Counted from the stretch's first letter, positions 45,935 to 55,879 are shown. The stretch is DNA of 64,000 nucleotides from an uncultured Granulosicoccaceae bacterium (GCA_938035945.1 CALHOU010000018.1:20256-84255), one strand, 5' to 3'. Notes: a model not told the origin generated them from the sequence alone. Program-made: numbers and translations.

Positions 45935-47020
45935 TTAAACGCGCGAACCATCTTGCGCAAAAATAGAGGCGCGAGCTGGATTAAAGCTGGCCGACAAGCT
46001 GTCGCCAGATTTAACCGTTGACTCAGAATCGGTTCGAATCGTTAAGTTATTTCCAGCTAATTTTGTCCAAAGCACGGTGTCGGCCCCCATAGGTTCTACG
46101 ATATCCGCTTCCACTTGAAGAGTGACGAACCCAGCTTCGGATACATCGTTGAGTACAACATGCTCTGGCCTAATGCCTATTTCAACTTGCTGTCCGGCTG
46201 TGGGATTTCCGGTAAATGCGTAGTCGTTTAGTGGTATGCGTAGATCGGGTGCAGCGAAGAACCATTGGCCCGCATCATCTTCAAGCGTACCGCTGATAAA
46301 ATTCATACCAGGCGACCCAATAAAACCAGCCACAAATCGGTTGGTCGGATTGTTATAGATTCCGGCCGGTGTATCGAGCTGTTGAATTAAGCCATCTTTC
46401 ATAATCGCAATACGATCAGCAAGGGTGAGCGCTTCTATTTGATCATGGGTTACGTAAATCATGGTGTTACCCAAGCGTTGGTGCAAACGTTTTAACTCGA
46501 CCCGCAGGTCTGTTCTAAGTTTTGCATCCAAGTTAGACAAAGGCTCATCGAACAAAAACACATTCACATCACGAACCAGCGCGCGCCCTATTGCAACACG
46601 TTGTCGCTGACCACCAGATAGCGCTGCTGGCTTTCGTTTTAACAATGGCTCTATTTGTAGAATTTCGGCGGCCTTTGACACACGCTCTTGAACTTCAGCC
46701 TTTGGCAAGCCAGCAACCTTTAAACCGAACGACAAATTCTTTTCCACGCTCATTTGCGGGTACAGAGCATAGGACTGGAAGACCATGCCAATGCCACGAT
46801 CTTTCGGCTCATCCCATGTGACGTTATTGCCGTTTATAAAAATCTGACCAGCTGTCACATCCAGCAACCCGGCAATGCAGTTGAGTAGTGTTGATTTGCC
46901 GCAGCCTGATGGGCCGAGTAGCACGATAAATTCGCCCTCATCCACTTCTAGGTTAAGCGACTTTAAGACTTCGACAGAGCCGAAACTTAAAGATAGATCT
47001 GATATAGCTACACTACTCAC
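45935..47020 (-). CDS. Carbohydrate ABC transporter ATP-binding protein (UgpC/MsmK type)
   Basis: A 361-residue ATPase of the CUT1 sugar importers. Walker A LLGPSGCGKSTLLNC, Q-loop FQSYALYPQMSV, signature LSGGQRQRVAIGRAL, Walker B VFLFDEPLSNLDAKLR, H-loop YVTHDQIEALTLAD; C-terminal TOBE region from MNFISGTL onward (IGIRPEHVVL). It overlaps the second permease gene by 4 bp. Powers uptake by the permeases and binding protein upstream. Confidence 0.95.
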   Translation of the reverse strand: MSSVAISDLSLSFGSVEVLKSLNLEVDEGEFIVLLGPSGCGKSTLLNCIAGLLDVTAGQIFINGNNVTWDEPKDRGIGMVFQSYALYPQMSVEKNLSFGLKVAGLPKAEVQERVSKAAEILQIEPLLKRKPAALSGGQRQRVAIGRALVRDVNVFLFDEPLSNLDAKLRTDLRVELKRLHQRLGNTMIYVTHDQIEALTLADRIAIMKDGLIQQLDTPAGIYNNPTNRFVAGFIGSPGMNFISGTLEDDAGQWFFAAPDLRIPLNDYAFTGNPTAGQQVEIGIRPEHVVLNDVSEAGFVTLQVEADIVEPMGADTVLWTKLAGNNLTIRTDSESTVKSGDSLSASFNPARASIFAQDGSRV

Positions 47021-47922
47021 CCTTTCACCGCACCTGCGGCTATGCCGCGAACAAAAAGTTTACCGGAAACAAAATAGACTATAAGAGGAAGCGCGCCAGT
47101 GAGCAGCGTCGCTGCCATGTTGACGTTGTATTCCTTCACACCCTGCGTGGAATTAACGATGTTGTTCAACTGAACAGTCATCGGAAAATTAGTGGTGCCC
47201 GCATAGATGATGCCGAATAAAAAGTCGTTCCAAATGCCAGTGACTTGCAGGATGATTGCCACGACAAATATAGGCAAAGACATAGGCAACATGATCTGAA
47301 AAAAGATGCGCCAAAAGCCCGCTCCATCAACACGTGCGGCTTTGAACAATTCATCGGGCACACCAGCGAAATAATTTCGGAATAACAGGGTCAATATGGG
47401 CATGCCAAAAATCGTATGCACCAACACAACACCACCTAATGATGAGAACAAACCAAGCTCCCGAAGAATGATAACCAACGGGTACAGCATTACTTGGTAA
47501 GGGATAAATGCACCGAACAATAAAATGGTAAAAAAGATTTCTGACCCTTTGAACCGCCAAAACGACAAGGCGTAGCCATTCACTGAGGCAATAATAATCG
47601 AGATAACGGTACTGGGAATCAGTATTTTTATGCTGTTCCAAAAACCTACTTTCAACCCTTCGCAATACAGACCTGTGCAAGCAGAATCCCAGGCCTTCAC
47701 CCATGGCTCGAAAGTAATCTCCATCGGTGGAGAGAAAATATTGCCCATTCGCACTTCAGGCAAGCCCTTTAATGAAGTCACAACCATTACATATAAAGGC
47801 AACAACCAATAAAGCGCTGCAACGATCAGAAACCCATAAAGAACAATGTTGCGCCCAGAAATTATGCGCTTAGGTTTTGGTCCTTGCGGACCTTGCATCT
47901 TATTAGCTACTGCTTCAGCCAT
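47017..47922 (-). CDS. Carbohydrate ABC transporter permease (MalG-like)
   Basis: A 301-residue inner-membrane protein with six predicted helices (LYGFLIVAALYWLLPLYVMVV at the start) and the EAA coupling loop DELFKAARVDGAGFWRIFFQIMLPMSLP that contacts the ATPase. MalG-type by its position after the MalF-like gene, which it overlaps by 8 bp. Oligosaccharide importer; substrate inferred from the GH2 and GH43 enzymes of the same operon. Confidence 0.95.
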   Translation of the reverse strand: MAEAVANKMQGPQGPKPKRIISGRNIVLYGFLIVAALYWLLPLYVMVVTSLKGLPEVRMGNIFSPPMEITFEPWVKAWDSACTGLYCEGLKVGFWNSIKILIPSTVISIIIASVNGYALSFWRFKGSEIFFTILLFGAFIPYQVMLYPLVIILRELGLFSSLGGVVLVHTIFGMPILTLLFRNYFAGVPDELFKAARVDGAGFWRIFFQIMLPMSLPIFVVAIILQVTGIWNDFLFGIIYAGTTNFPMTVQLNNIVNSTQGVKEYNVNMAATLLTGALPLIVYFVSGKLFVRGIAAGAVKG

Positions 47923-48859
47923 TTTCAGAATCCTTCTTATGGCTAAATTCCAAATAGGCCCATGGAATCAATATGATTAATACAGTGGTTAGCATGACCG
48001 TGGACGCAGCCAGCGCTTGACCCAGGTTCGCTCGACCAAACATAAAGTCGTAAACATACTTTGCTGGTAATTCCGACGAACCACCCGGCCCCCCTGCGGT
48101 TAAGGCCACAACCAAATCAAAGACTTTTACTATGCCGGATGCAATGATGACCAGCGTTGTGATAAATACAGGCTTCATCATCGGGATTACAATAAACAAA
48201 TAGGTTCGCCAAGCCGGTATGCCATCCACTCTCGATGCCTTCCAGATGTCTTGATCAATACCACGAAGCCCGGCCAGCATCAAGGCCATGACAAAGCCGG
48301 TGCCTTGCCACAAACCGGCAATGATTATGGCGTAGATTGCGTAGTCTCTATTGGACAAAATGTTGAGTTCAAAGCTGGTAAAACCTATATCGCGGATAAC
48401 CTGCGCTACCCCAAAGTCAGCATTCAATAGCCACTGCCACACCAATCCTGTGACGATAAAACTCAGCGCAAACGGGTATAAAAATATCGTGCGAAACGTA
48501 TTTTCAAATCGAATTTTCTGATCTAAAGCCACCGCGAGCAAAAAGCCCACAACCAATGAAAACACCAGTGAACAAATACCATAGACGGCTACATTTTCTA
48601 CCGATGTTTGCCACCGTGATGAATCGAATAGACGGTCGTATTGTTTGAACCCGACAAAACGTTCTTTCGGCAATGACTTTGACGAGGTAAACGAATAAAC
48701 GATTGACCACACTGAGCAACCAACAAAACCAACCAAAGCCACCGCAATCATCGGTAATGCGGCAATCTTCGCTGATAAGTTGCGCAGAATTTTTGGCCGG
48801 CGTTTCCACCATGTCTTCTGCTCTATCTGTCGAAAAAAGGATGGCACAGGCCCACTCAC
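47915..48859 (-). CDS. Carbohydrate ABC transporter permease (MalF-like)
   Basis: A 314-residue membrane protein with about six helices and an EAA loop QDIWKASRVDGIPAWRTYLFIVIPMMKPV. First of the two permeases; separated from the substrate-binding gene by an 83-bp gap containing a long hairpin. The exact start is uncertain: GTG at 48859 is used (SGPVPSFFRQIEQK start), with no strong alternative. Confidence 0.93.
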   Translation of the reverse strand: MSGPVPSFFRQIEQKTWWKRRPKILRNLSAKIAALPMIAVALVGFVGCSVWSIVYSFTSSKSLPKERFVGFKQYDRLFDSSRWQTSVENVAVYGICSLVFSLVVGFLLAVALDQKIRFENTFRTIFLYPFALSFIVTGLVWQWLLNADFGVAQVIRDIGFTSFELNILSNRDYAIYAIIIAGLWQGTGFVMALMLAGLRGIDQDIWKASRVDGIPAWRTYLFIVIPMMKPVFITTLVIIASGIVKVFDLVVALTAGGPGGSSELPAKYVYDFMFGRANLGQALAASTVMLTTVLIILIPWAYLEFSHKKDSENG

Positions 48860-48890
48860 ACGAAAGCAATAAAATAATTCAAGGTGTAAT

Positions 48891-48926
48891 ACTCTGGTCG
48901 AGCGTCGCGTTGAGCTCGACCAGAGT
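48891..48926 (-). other. Intercistronic hairpin between binding-protein and permease genes
   Basis: A perfect 13-bp stem, ACTCTGGTCGAGC (48891-48903) with GCTCGACCAGAGT (48914-48926), and a 10-base loop. No T-run follows on the minus strand, so it is more likely an mRNA-stabilising or partial-termination structure. Such hairpins after sugar-binding-protein genes (as after malE) raise binding-protein output over permeases. Confidence 0.88.
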
Positions 48927-48942
48927 TACTGACTAAGAGAGC

Positions 48943-50190
48943 TTATTCAGCTTCTTCTATGATGGTCGCCCACTGGTCATGAGCATCTTCTGGAGAAAGA
49001 TCTGGGTTAGTCCAGAACTCAGCCAACAAATCCTCCAGCTGTCCGGTTGTGTCCGGGCTGAACACTTGGTCGCCGCCAGGAACAATGTTGGCTGGGTCTT
49101 TAAGAATTTCTAAACCTTTTTTCATGCAGGCATTTGCATCGGCAAGATCAACATCACCACGCACGGGCAATGAACCTTTCTTCAAGTTAAACGCCACTTG
49201 TACAGGCTTACTGATCATCATTGAAGCCATACGCATTTGAGCTGCGGTTTTTTCAGGGTCATCCTGCTTAGGGAAGTAGAATGCATCACCACCTGTATCT
49301 AGCGCTGGCGCTATGCCTAGACCTGGCAAGCAGTCATATTCAACACCTGCAGTTTGGCCTGCCACCTGGAACTCACCTTGCGCCCAGTCACCCATGATCT
49401 GCGCACCGTGACTAGCGTTAATAACTTGGCTAGTTGCGTCATTCCAGTTTTGGATACTGTTGTTTGGATCATCAAGATCACGCGCATCACCAAACGCTTT
49501 CCAGATCGCTACCATTTCTTCACCGCGAAGTGCTTCAGAGTCACGCTCTACATCAATTTTTCTGTACAGATCAATACCGCCTAAGCCCATGCGGATAACG
49601 CCGAACATACCGTTGGTTTGCCAAGTTTGTGCACCTACGGCCAAAGGCGTAATACCAGCTTCGCGTAGGGCAGGTGCAGACGCTACGAATTCATTCCAAT
49701 CTTTTGGCGCATCAATGCCAGCCTTTTTATAGGCATCAAGGCTGGTCCACATCCACTGAAAACTGTGAATGTTTACTGGTACGCAGTAGACTTTTCCATC
49801 GAGCGTGCAAGCATCCAGTAGAGACGAAGGACGAACAATGTCTTTCCAGCCTTCTTTTTCAGCTAGCTCGGTAAGATCGAGCATGAGTCCTTCTTCAACT
49901 AGCTCTTCAGCCTGGCGGCCATGATTTAATTGCGTTGCACCCATTGGGTCGCCACCGATGATGCGGCTGATGATGACCGGACGCGCTACACCACCCGACC
50001 CGGCGATCGCTCCGTCTTTCCAAGTATCACCACCAGCATCGAATGCATCAGCAAATACTTTTACGGCGGCAGCTTCACCGCCAGAAGTCCACCAGTGCGT
50101 GACTTCGAGTTCAGTAGCGGATACGGCACTGGTAAATCCAAACGACGCAGCTGCAACAGCAGCAGCGATCATGTTCTTTTTTAAATTCAT
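48943..50190 (-). CDS. Carbohydrate ABC transporter substrate-binding protein
   Basis: From ATG 50190 (GGAG upstream) the protein has 415 residues with a cleavable signal peptide (KKNMIAAAVAAASFGFTSAVSA) and mature start TELEVTHWWTSGGEAAAVKVF, typical of the UgpB/MalE-like (cluster D) sugar-binding proteins. Inner motifs VYCVPVNIHSFQWMWTS and GAQIMGDWAQGEF match glucose/mannose-type binders. First gene of the eight-gene operon; promoter presumably in 50191-50412, where I could not name an operator. The ligand is unknown, probably an oligosaccharide. Confidence 0.94.
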   Translation of the reverse strand: MNLKKNMIAAAVAAASFGFTSAVSATELEVTHWWTSGGEAAAVKVFADAFDAGGDTWKDGAIAGSGGVARPVIISRIIGGDPMGATQLNHGRQAEELVEEGLMLDLTELAEKEGWKDIVRPSSLLDACTLDGKVYCVPVNIHSFQWMWTSLDAYKKAGIDAPKDWNEFVASAPALREAGITPLAVGAQTWQTNGMFGVIRMGLGGIDLYRKIDVERDSEALRGEEMVAIWKAFGDARDLDDPNNSIQNWNDATSQVINASHGAQIMGDWAQGEFQVAGQTAGVEYDCLPGLGIAPALDTGGDAFYFPKQDDPEKTAAQMRMASMMISKPVQVAFNLKKGSLPVRGDVDLADANACMKKGLEILKDPANIVPGGDQVFSPDTTGQLEDLLAEFWTNPDLSPEDAHDQWATIIEEAE

Positions 50191-50412
50191 CGACTTTTTC
50201 TCCAATTGGGTACTGATTTAAATGTAATAACCAAAGACGTCTGTTGTTTTAAACTTCATGGCACAAATGGCGCAAAACTACGTACTCAGACCATCTGACT
50301 TACTTTACACCTTGATTTTTTTTAACTCAAAGAAAAAAGGCGACTAACTAGTAAATATGTCAGCAGCAATTACGTTTAACTGTGCACAACTAAAGCAGTG
50401 CCGAATTATTGT

Positions 50413-52263
50413 CTAGTGGGTCTCATCACGGGTAAGAAACCCGCCGGACTGACGTTGCCACAGCTGGGCATATAATGAATTGGATTGAACTAGCTCATCG
50501 TGCGTGCCCTGCTCAATTATCCGGCCCTCATCCATCACAATGAGTCGATCCATCATGGCAATGGTTGACAATCGGTGCGCTATGGCGATAACAGTTTTAC
50601 CTTGCATCAGTGATGACAAGTTGTCTTGTATTGCTGCCTCGACTTCACTGTCCAGCGCTGAAGTTGCTTCATCGAGAACAAGGATGGGGGCGTCTTTAAG
50701 AAACATCCGCGCTATCGCAATGCGTTGGCGCTGACCACCTGAGAGTTTAACGCCACGTTCACCGACTTGCGCATCGTAAGCTTGGCGACCTTTTGAATCG
50801 ACTAAGTCTTGAATAAACTCGTGTGCATTAGCGCGAACAGCTGCACTAATAACTTGCTCTTGGGTGGCATCGGGCTGACCGTAGGCAATGTTGTCGAAAA
50901 CGGAACGATGCAATAGGGATGTGTCTTGCGTGACCACCCCAATCTGTTGACGCAACGACTCTTGCGTTATCGTGCTGATATCGATGCCATCGATAAAAAT
51001 TTTACCCGACTCAACATCGTACAAGCGCAATAGCAAATTAGTGAACGTGGTTTTACCAGCACCACTACGGCCAACCAAACCAATTTTTTCACCACTGGCT
51101 ATGTCTAAGCTCATGGACTCTATGGCACCGGATTCGCGACCATAATGAAAACGCACCTGATCAAATTCAATATGCCCATTGGCTTGTGACAGCGCTTCTG
51201 CGTCAGGCGCATCCTTCACGTCCTTATCACGCGAAATCATATTCATGCCGTCGTACACCACCCCGATACTTTCAAACAAGTGTGATAACTCCCACATGAT
51301 CCACATCGACATGCCTTGCAAACGCAAAACTAATCCAACGCCGACGGCAACAGCGCCAACACTAATAACGTTAGCAATCCACAAGTGAATTGATACTGCG
51401 CCAATCGCGAACAACAGCACGCCATTGAGCAACATGATGGACGAAATCAATTGGGTGGAGTAGCGCATTTGCGGATGCACGGTTTCCAGAAACAGATTCA
51501 TGCTGTCTTTGGCGTAGCGGGCTTCTCGACCACTGTGAGCAAACAGCTTGACGGTCATGATATTGGTGTAGCTATCAACCACCCTGCCTGTCATTTCTGA
51601 TCGCGCATCGGCCTGCTTGCGCGAAATCGCTTTTAGCCGGGGAAGAAAATAGCGTAGCAGCAATGCGTACAGTAGAACCCACGCTGCAAATGGCAGCATC
51701 AAACGAAGGTCGAATGTAGCCAGTAACACCATCGCCGATAAAAAGTACACGGCAACATACGTTAGCGTGTCGAGCATCTTCATTACGGTTTCACGAATCG
51801 ATAGTGATGTTTGCATCACTTTCGTGGCAACTCGGCCGGCAAATTCATCTTGGAAAAACGAATAGCTTTGACCTAGTAAGTATCGGTGTACCGTCCACCG
51901 AATCGACATGGGATAGTTGCCGATAACGGTTTGGTGTAACACAACGGATTGAAGAAAACCGGCAAGTGGCAATAACACTATTACGATTGCCGCAATCCAC
52001 GTAAGCGTAGCCGCTTCGCTTTGCAGAAAGGTATCGCGATCGGATGAGCTAAGCCAGTCAATCAGATTACCAAGATAACCAAACAGACTAACCTCTAATA
52101 TAGAGATGATTGCTGTGAGTACCGCCATTAGCACAAGCCAAGGCCAAGACGATTTAGAGTAATGCCATAGAAACGGTATTAAGGTATTAGGCGGACGCGT
52201 GGCAGGCTCTTTTGGAAATGGCTCAATAAAAGACTCAAAGTAGGTGAATAATTTATTAAACAT
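50413..52263 (-). CDS. ABC exporter, fused membrane and ATPase domains
   Basis: A 616-residue half-transporter of the MsbA type. Six helices in the first ~340 residues, then an ATPase: Walker A GLVGRSGAGKTTFTNLLL, Q-loop VVTQDTSLLHRSVFDNIAYG, signature LSGGQRQRIAIARMFL, Walker B ILVLDEATSALD and AHRLSTI. ATG 52263 shares one base with the stop of the membrane-protein gene (TGATG). Substrate unknown. It is the last gene of a tightly overlapping trio, pointing to a shared task. Confidence 0.94.
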   Translation of the reverse strand: MFNKLFTYFESFIEPFPKEPATRPPNTLIPFLWHYSKSSWPWLVLMAVLTAIISILEVSLFGYLGNLIDWLSSSDRDTFLQSEAATLTWIAAIVIVLLPLAGFLQSVVLHQTVIGNYPMSIRWTVHRYLLGQSYSFFQDEFAGRVATKVMQTSLSIRETVMKMLDTLTYVAVYFLSAMVLLATFDLRLMLPFAAWVLLYALLLRYFLPRLKAISRKQADARSEMTGRVVDSYTNIMTVKLFAHSGREARYAKDSMNLFLETVHPQMRYSTQLISSIMLLNGVLLFAIGAVSIHLWIANVISVGAVAVGVGLVLRLQGMSMWIMWELSHLFESIGVVYDGMNMISRDKDVKDAPDAEALSQANGHIEFDQVRFHYGRESGAIESMSLDIASGEKIGLVGRSGAGKTTFTNLLLRLYDVESGKIFIDGIDISTITQESLRQQIGVVTQDTSLLHRSVFDNIAYGQPDATQEQVISAAVRANAHEFIQDLVDSKGRQAYDAQVGERGVKLSGGQRQRIAIARMFLKDAPILVLDEATSALDSEVEAAIQDNLSSLMQGKTVIAIAHRLSTIAMMDRLIVMDEGRIIEQGTHDELVQSNSLYAQLWQRQSGGFLTRDETH

Positions 52264-52700
52264 CACAATGTGTAGATAGCGAGTGCGTTCAATTTAAACC
52301 ACACATAAATAAGTATGCCACCAATAATTACGGTTAAGCCCGATGTGATCATCCCTGCCGAGGGAGAACTTAACCAGCCCAGCATGCCCAAGGACGTGAC
52401 AAACAAGCACAAGGCAATCGTGGCGCTGGTCGTGCCAATGAATCGAATTTGCCCGACACTCTTAGCCACATCAGGCGGTAGCTGAACATTACCGGCAAGC
52501 TCCAGTGTGAGTCGCACATCAACATACAGCGCCACGACAAAAAGCAGGGAAGACAACACTGAAATGGCAAATGCGGCCTGCGAAACCCGGGTTCGCATAC
52601 CGTGCCGTAGAATATGCAAGGCTGACGTCATCGCAAAACCCGCAAGCAGGCCACTAAGAAATGCAACCTGACCGGTTTGTAGTTCGATTAACTCACGCAT
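52263..52700 (-). CDS. Four-helix membrane protein of unknown function
   Basis: A 145-residue protein with four hydrophobic segments (near 12-30, 45-60, 88-108 and 115-135) and a short charged N-terminus. I do not recognise the family. It overlaps the AhpD-like gene by 8 bp and the ABC exporter by one or a few bases, so the three are translated together. It may be an accessory subunit of the exporter; this is inference from overlap only. Confidence 0.82.
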   Translation of the reverse strand: MRELIELQTGQVAFLSGLLAGFAMTSALHILRHGMRTRVSQAAFAISVLSSLLFVVALYVDVRLTLELAGNVQLPPDVAKSVGQIRFIGTTSATIALCLFVTSLGMLGWLSSPSAGMITSGLTVIIGGILIYVWFKLNALAIYTL

Positions 52701-53250
52701 CGGGTAATTGTGGGGCTGCCGGCAAAGATGAATTTGAATGATTAATATGATTGGTGATGTTGGTAAAAAAGATAGTGCTCATACCCATGCAAATATCAAC
52801 CAGATTCTCATCGCTAAATCCATGCGCTCGTGCATCATCTAGCAGATCTTGAGAAATCGCACCCGGTTGCTTGAAAAGTGCCATGACCAATCGCACAATC
52901 GTATCAAGGCGTTTGTTGCCAGTCGGTTTGGCTTGGCGAATCAGCAATTGATCTTGCTTGCTGATGCCAGCTTTTTTTGCTTTGAAGCTATGAATTGACA
53001 GACAATACTCGCAGTTCGTCAACTGACTGACGAGGAGTTTGATGCATTCCAACTCCTGATCGTTCAGCGAACTGGCCCGCAAAGCCGCTTCCATACCCAA
53101 ATAAGCCCGTAAAGCAGGCTCACTATTGGCAAACTGTAGATATATTTCAGGCAGGGAACCATTTAGACGAACTGGCTCTAACGCCGATAATGTGGCGTCT
53201 TGAAGGGCAGATTCCTTGCAAGTTGACAGGCGAGACACAATAGCATTCAC
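52693..53250 (-). CDS. Carboxymuconolactone decarboxylase/AhpD-family protein
   Basis: A 185-residue protein with the AhpD redox motif: C80-E-Y-C83 followed by H87 (TNCEYCLSIHSFKAKKAG), typical of alkylhydroperoxidase-like members with peroxidase or disulfide activity. The start ATG at 53250 is 21 bp from the divergent plsB start. First of the trio with a four-helix membrane protein and an ABC exporter, an unusual setting for AhpD. The substrate is unknown. Confidence 0.9.
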   Translation of the reverse strand: MNAIVSRLSTCKESALQDATLSALEPVRLNGSLPEIYLQFANSEPALRAYLGMEAALRASSLNDQELECIKLLVSQLTNCEYCLSIHSFKAKKAGISKQDQLLIRQAKPTGNKRLDTIVRLVMALFKQPGAISQDLLDDARAHGFSDENLVDICMGMSTIFFTNITNHINHSNSSLPAAPQLPDA

Positions 53251-53271
53251 TCAGGTTTTCTTTTCACTATT

Positions 53272-55773
53272 ATGCACCAAGGTTTGTACAAGCTAATCGA
53301 AAAACTGATTACCAAGACACTGGCTTTGTGGGTGAAGCCTGATGTTTTGCCGGTTGAGCCGAAAACACTGCTCAACCCCGACCTGCCAGTGCTTTATGTA
53401 CTGGAAAAAGGCGGATTGGCTGATCGCGCCACCTTAAATATCGTTTGCAACAATCTAGGGCTACCTGCCCCGTCCAATCCACTGACGTATGGGCAGGCAT
53501 CCGAATCCAGCTCGGTTGATGCCCTTAAACACCGCAGGGGCTTTTTATTTCGTCGGCATCGACTGGTTAATTCACAACGCCTGTTGCGATTGATCTCCGC
53601 GCGTTTGCAAGATGATGTCGGTGAAATTCAAATCATACCGGTTGCTGTGTATTGGGGCCGCGCACCTGATAAAGAAAAATCAATATGGTCGGTGTTCTTC
53701 AGTGAGAATTGGCAGATCGGTGGTCGCACCCGAAAGCTAATTACCACACTTGCATTTGGTCGCGACACTCTACTCGCCTTCAGCGAGCCCTTGTCAATGA
53801 ATACCCTGATCGAACGTGAACCTGATAGTCAGCCAAACAGTAACGGTTTGAAAAGCGCTAACCCAGAGCTATTGCAACGTAAACTTTCTCGCATTCTGCG
53901 CGTGCACTTTCGCCAACGACGTGTCGCAAGCTTAGGACCTGACCAATCGCATCGGCGCATGCTTGTCAGCCACGTTATGGCCGACCAAGGCGTGCGTGAT
54001 GCAATAGCACATAGTGCACAAACCGAGAATAAAAGTACCGAACGCATCCAAGCACGAGCTAACAAATACGCATTAGAAATTGCAGCAGACGTCTCTTACC
54101 CCACTGTGAGAGTTTTGCACCGCATAATGAACCGGCTCTGGACCCGACTGTACGATGGTGTGGAGTTGTCTGGCATTGAGCGTTTAAAGTCGGTAGCTGA
54201 TGGCCGTGAAATTGTCTATGTGCCCTGCCATCGCAGCCACATAGACTACTTGCTGCTTTCTTACATTCTCTATATCAATGGCTTTTCATTGCCGCATATC
54301 GCTGCCGGTATCAACTTGAACTTACCTATTGTTGGCGGCTTGCTGCGACGCGGCGGTGCGTTTTTCTTACGCCGAAGTTTTGCGGGCAACAAATTATATG
54401 CAGCAGTGTTCAACGCCTACTTAAAAGAAATTTTGCAACGCGGACATGCATTGGAATACTTTGTTGAAGGCGGCCGCAGCCGTACTGGCCGGTCTTTGCC
54501 TCCCAAAGGCGGCATGTTAGCAATGACCGCTCACGCCTACCTGCATAACCCACGCACCCCCGTTGTGTTCATCCCTGTGTACTTTGGCTATGAGCGATTA
54601 TTAGAAGGCCGTGCATTTACCAGCGAACTGGCTGGTGGCAAAAAACAAAAGGAATCCGTTTTTGCGTTGTTGAAGTCGCTGAAAACTCTACGAGAAGAAT
54701 ATGGAAACGTTTACGTAAACTTTGGCGAGCCTATTGAACTCGACAAACTGCTTGAAAAACATCGCGCGAACTGGAAATCAGAAACCATTGATCTGGAAAG
54801 ACCCCAATGGTTAACCGAAGTGGTTGATGACCTTGGCGATAACATAATGCAAAACATCAACGATGCGGTTTGTGTAACACCCATCAGTTTATTGGCCATG
54901 GGATTGCTCTCAACCAATCAAGGCAAACTGGGTGAATCAGATTTAGTTGATCAAATGCGGGTTTATCACACTCTATTTAGCGCAGCATCAACGGGCACAA
55001 CTGCAGTCGTACCAGATATCGACTTCGCCCATGCCATAGATCATGGCAAGAAACTCGGCTTTATCCAAACCAGCCAGGACCCTCTGGGCACATTAGTGTC
55101 AATAAAACCTGGCATGGCAGCACCCATGACTTACTTTCGAAATAACGTGCAACACCTGATTACGGTTCCCGCGCTCATTGCAGCCTGCTTTACAAACACA
55201 CCACACCGTTCGCGCGATCAATTGTGCAGTTTGGTGGAGTATGCTTTTCCGTTTTTGCAAAACGAGCTCTACCTACCAGAGCAATCAACAGCACTAGTAC
55301 TCAACGATGCATTAGCGGCATTACAAAAAGCCGAACTCATTCGTGAGGTTGTGAAGAATGAAGACGGCGATGGCTTTAGACGACCCAGCGCCGGCACCAT
55401 TGAATCTGAAACGCTCATTCGCTTAGCAGAGTCGGTTATGCCTGCACTTGAGCGCTATTTTCTTGCGGCAACTATTTTAATGCAAACCGGTGAACAAGGG
55501 ATTTCTTTAGAAGCATATGCTCAACAGTGTAAGGATTGCTCTGAACGGCTGGCATTAACACATGGTAGAGAAGCCGCTGAACTCTATGACAAGCACTTGC
55601 ACAAAGCGACTATTGAAACTCTGCTAGAAACCGACTACGCAACAATCAAAGACGAATGCATTTTTGCGACCGAAAAATTCACCCTGATCGCCGCCGAAGC
55701 CAGAACATTGGTGTCGGTGCAAATGCGCCAGGCAATAATGCACGCAGCAAGTCATTTCATCCAGGGTCATTGA
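53272..55773 (+). CDS. plsB: Glycerol-3-phosphate 1-O-acyltransferase PlsB
   Basis: First acylation of glycerol-3-phosphate in phospholipid synthesis; inner-membrane associated. The 833-residue length is normal for PlsB. Acyltransferase motifs: PCHRSHIDYLL with the HxxxxD catalytic pair (320-325), FFLRRSFAGNKLY, FVEGGRSRTGR (~397-407) and VVFIPVYFGYERL. The ATG 53272 is only 21 bp from the divergent AhpD-like gene, so promoter elements must overlap. Follows no operon partner closely. Confidence 0.97.
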   Translation: MHQGLYKLIEKLITKTLALWVKPDVLPVEPKTLLNPDLPVLYVLEKGGLADRATLNIVCNNLGLPAPSNPLTYGQASESSSVDALKHRRGFLFRRHRLVNSQRLLRLISARLQDDVGEIQIIPVAVYWGRAPDKEKSIWSVFFSENWQIGGRTRKLITTLAFGRDTLLAFSEPLSMNTLIEREPDSQPNSNGLKSANPELLQRKLSRILRVHFRQRRVASLGPDQSHRRMLVSHVMADQGVRDAIAHSAQTENKSTERIQARANKYALEIAADVSYPTVRVLHRIMNRLWTRLYDGVELSGIERLKSVADGREIVYVPCHRSHIDYLLLSYILYINGFSLPHIAAGINLNLPIVGGLLRRGGAFFLRRSFAGNKLYAAVFNAYLKEILQRGHALEYFVEGGRSRTGRSLPPKGGMLAMTAHAYLHNPRTPVVFIPVYFGYERLLEGRAFTSELAGGKKQKESVFALLKSLKTLREEYGNVYVNFGEPIELDKLLEKHRANWKSETIDLERPQWLTEVVDDLGDNIMQNINDAVCVTPISLLAMGLLSTNQGKLGESDLVDQMRVYHTLFSAASTGTTAVVPDIDFAHAIDHGKKLGFIQTSQDPLGTLVSIKPGMAAPMTYFRNNVQHLITVPALIAACFTNTPHRSRDQLCSLVEYAFPFLQNELYLPEQSTALVLNDALAALQKAELIREVVKNEDGDGFRRPSAGTIESETLIRLAESVMPALERYFLAATILMQTGEQGISLEAYAQQCKDCSERLALTHGREAAELYDKHLHKATIETLLETDYATIKDECIFATEKFTLIAAEARTLVSVQMRQAIMHAASHFIQGH

Positions 55774-55879
55774 TCCGTTTTCCTATCCGTAACCACAATG
55801 TACTAACAACAAAGGTACGTTTAATGCTACCTATCCTATTGAACTATATTCGTTACTAAGCTCTTTTTTAAGGATGACG

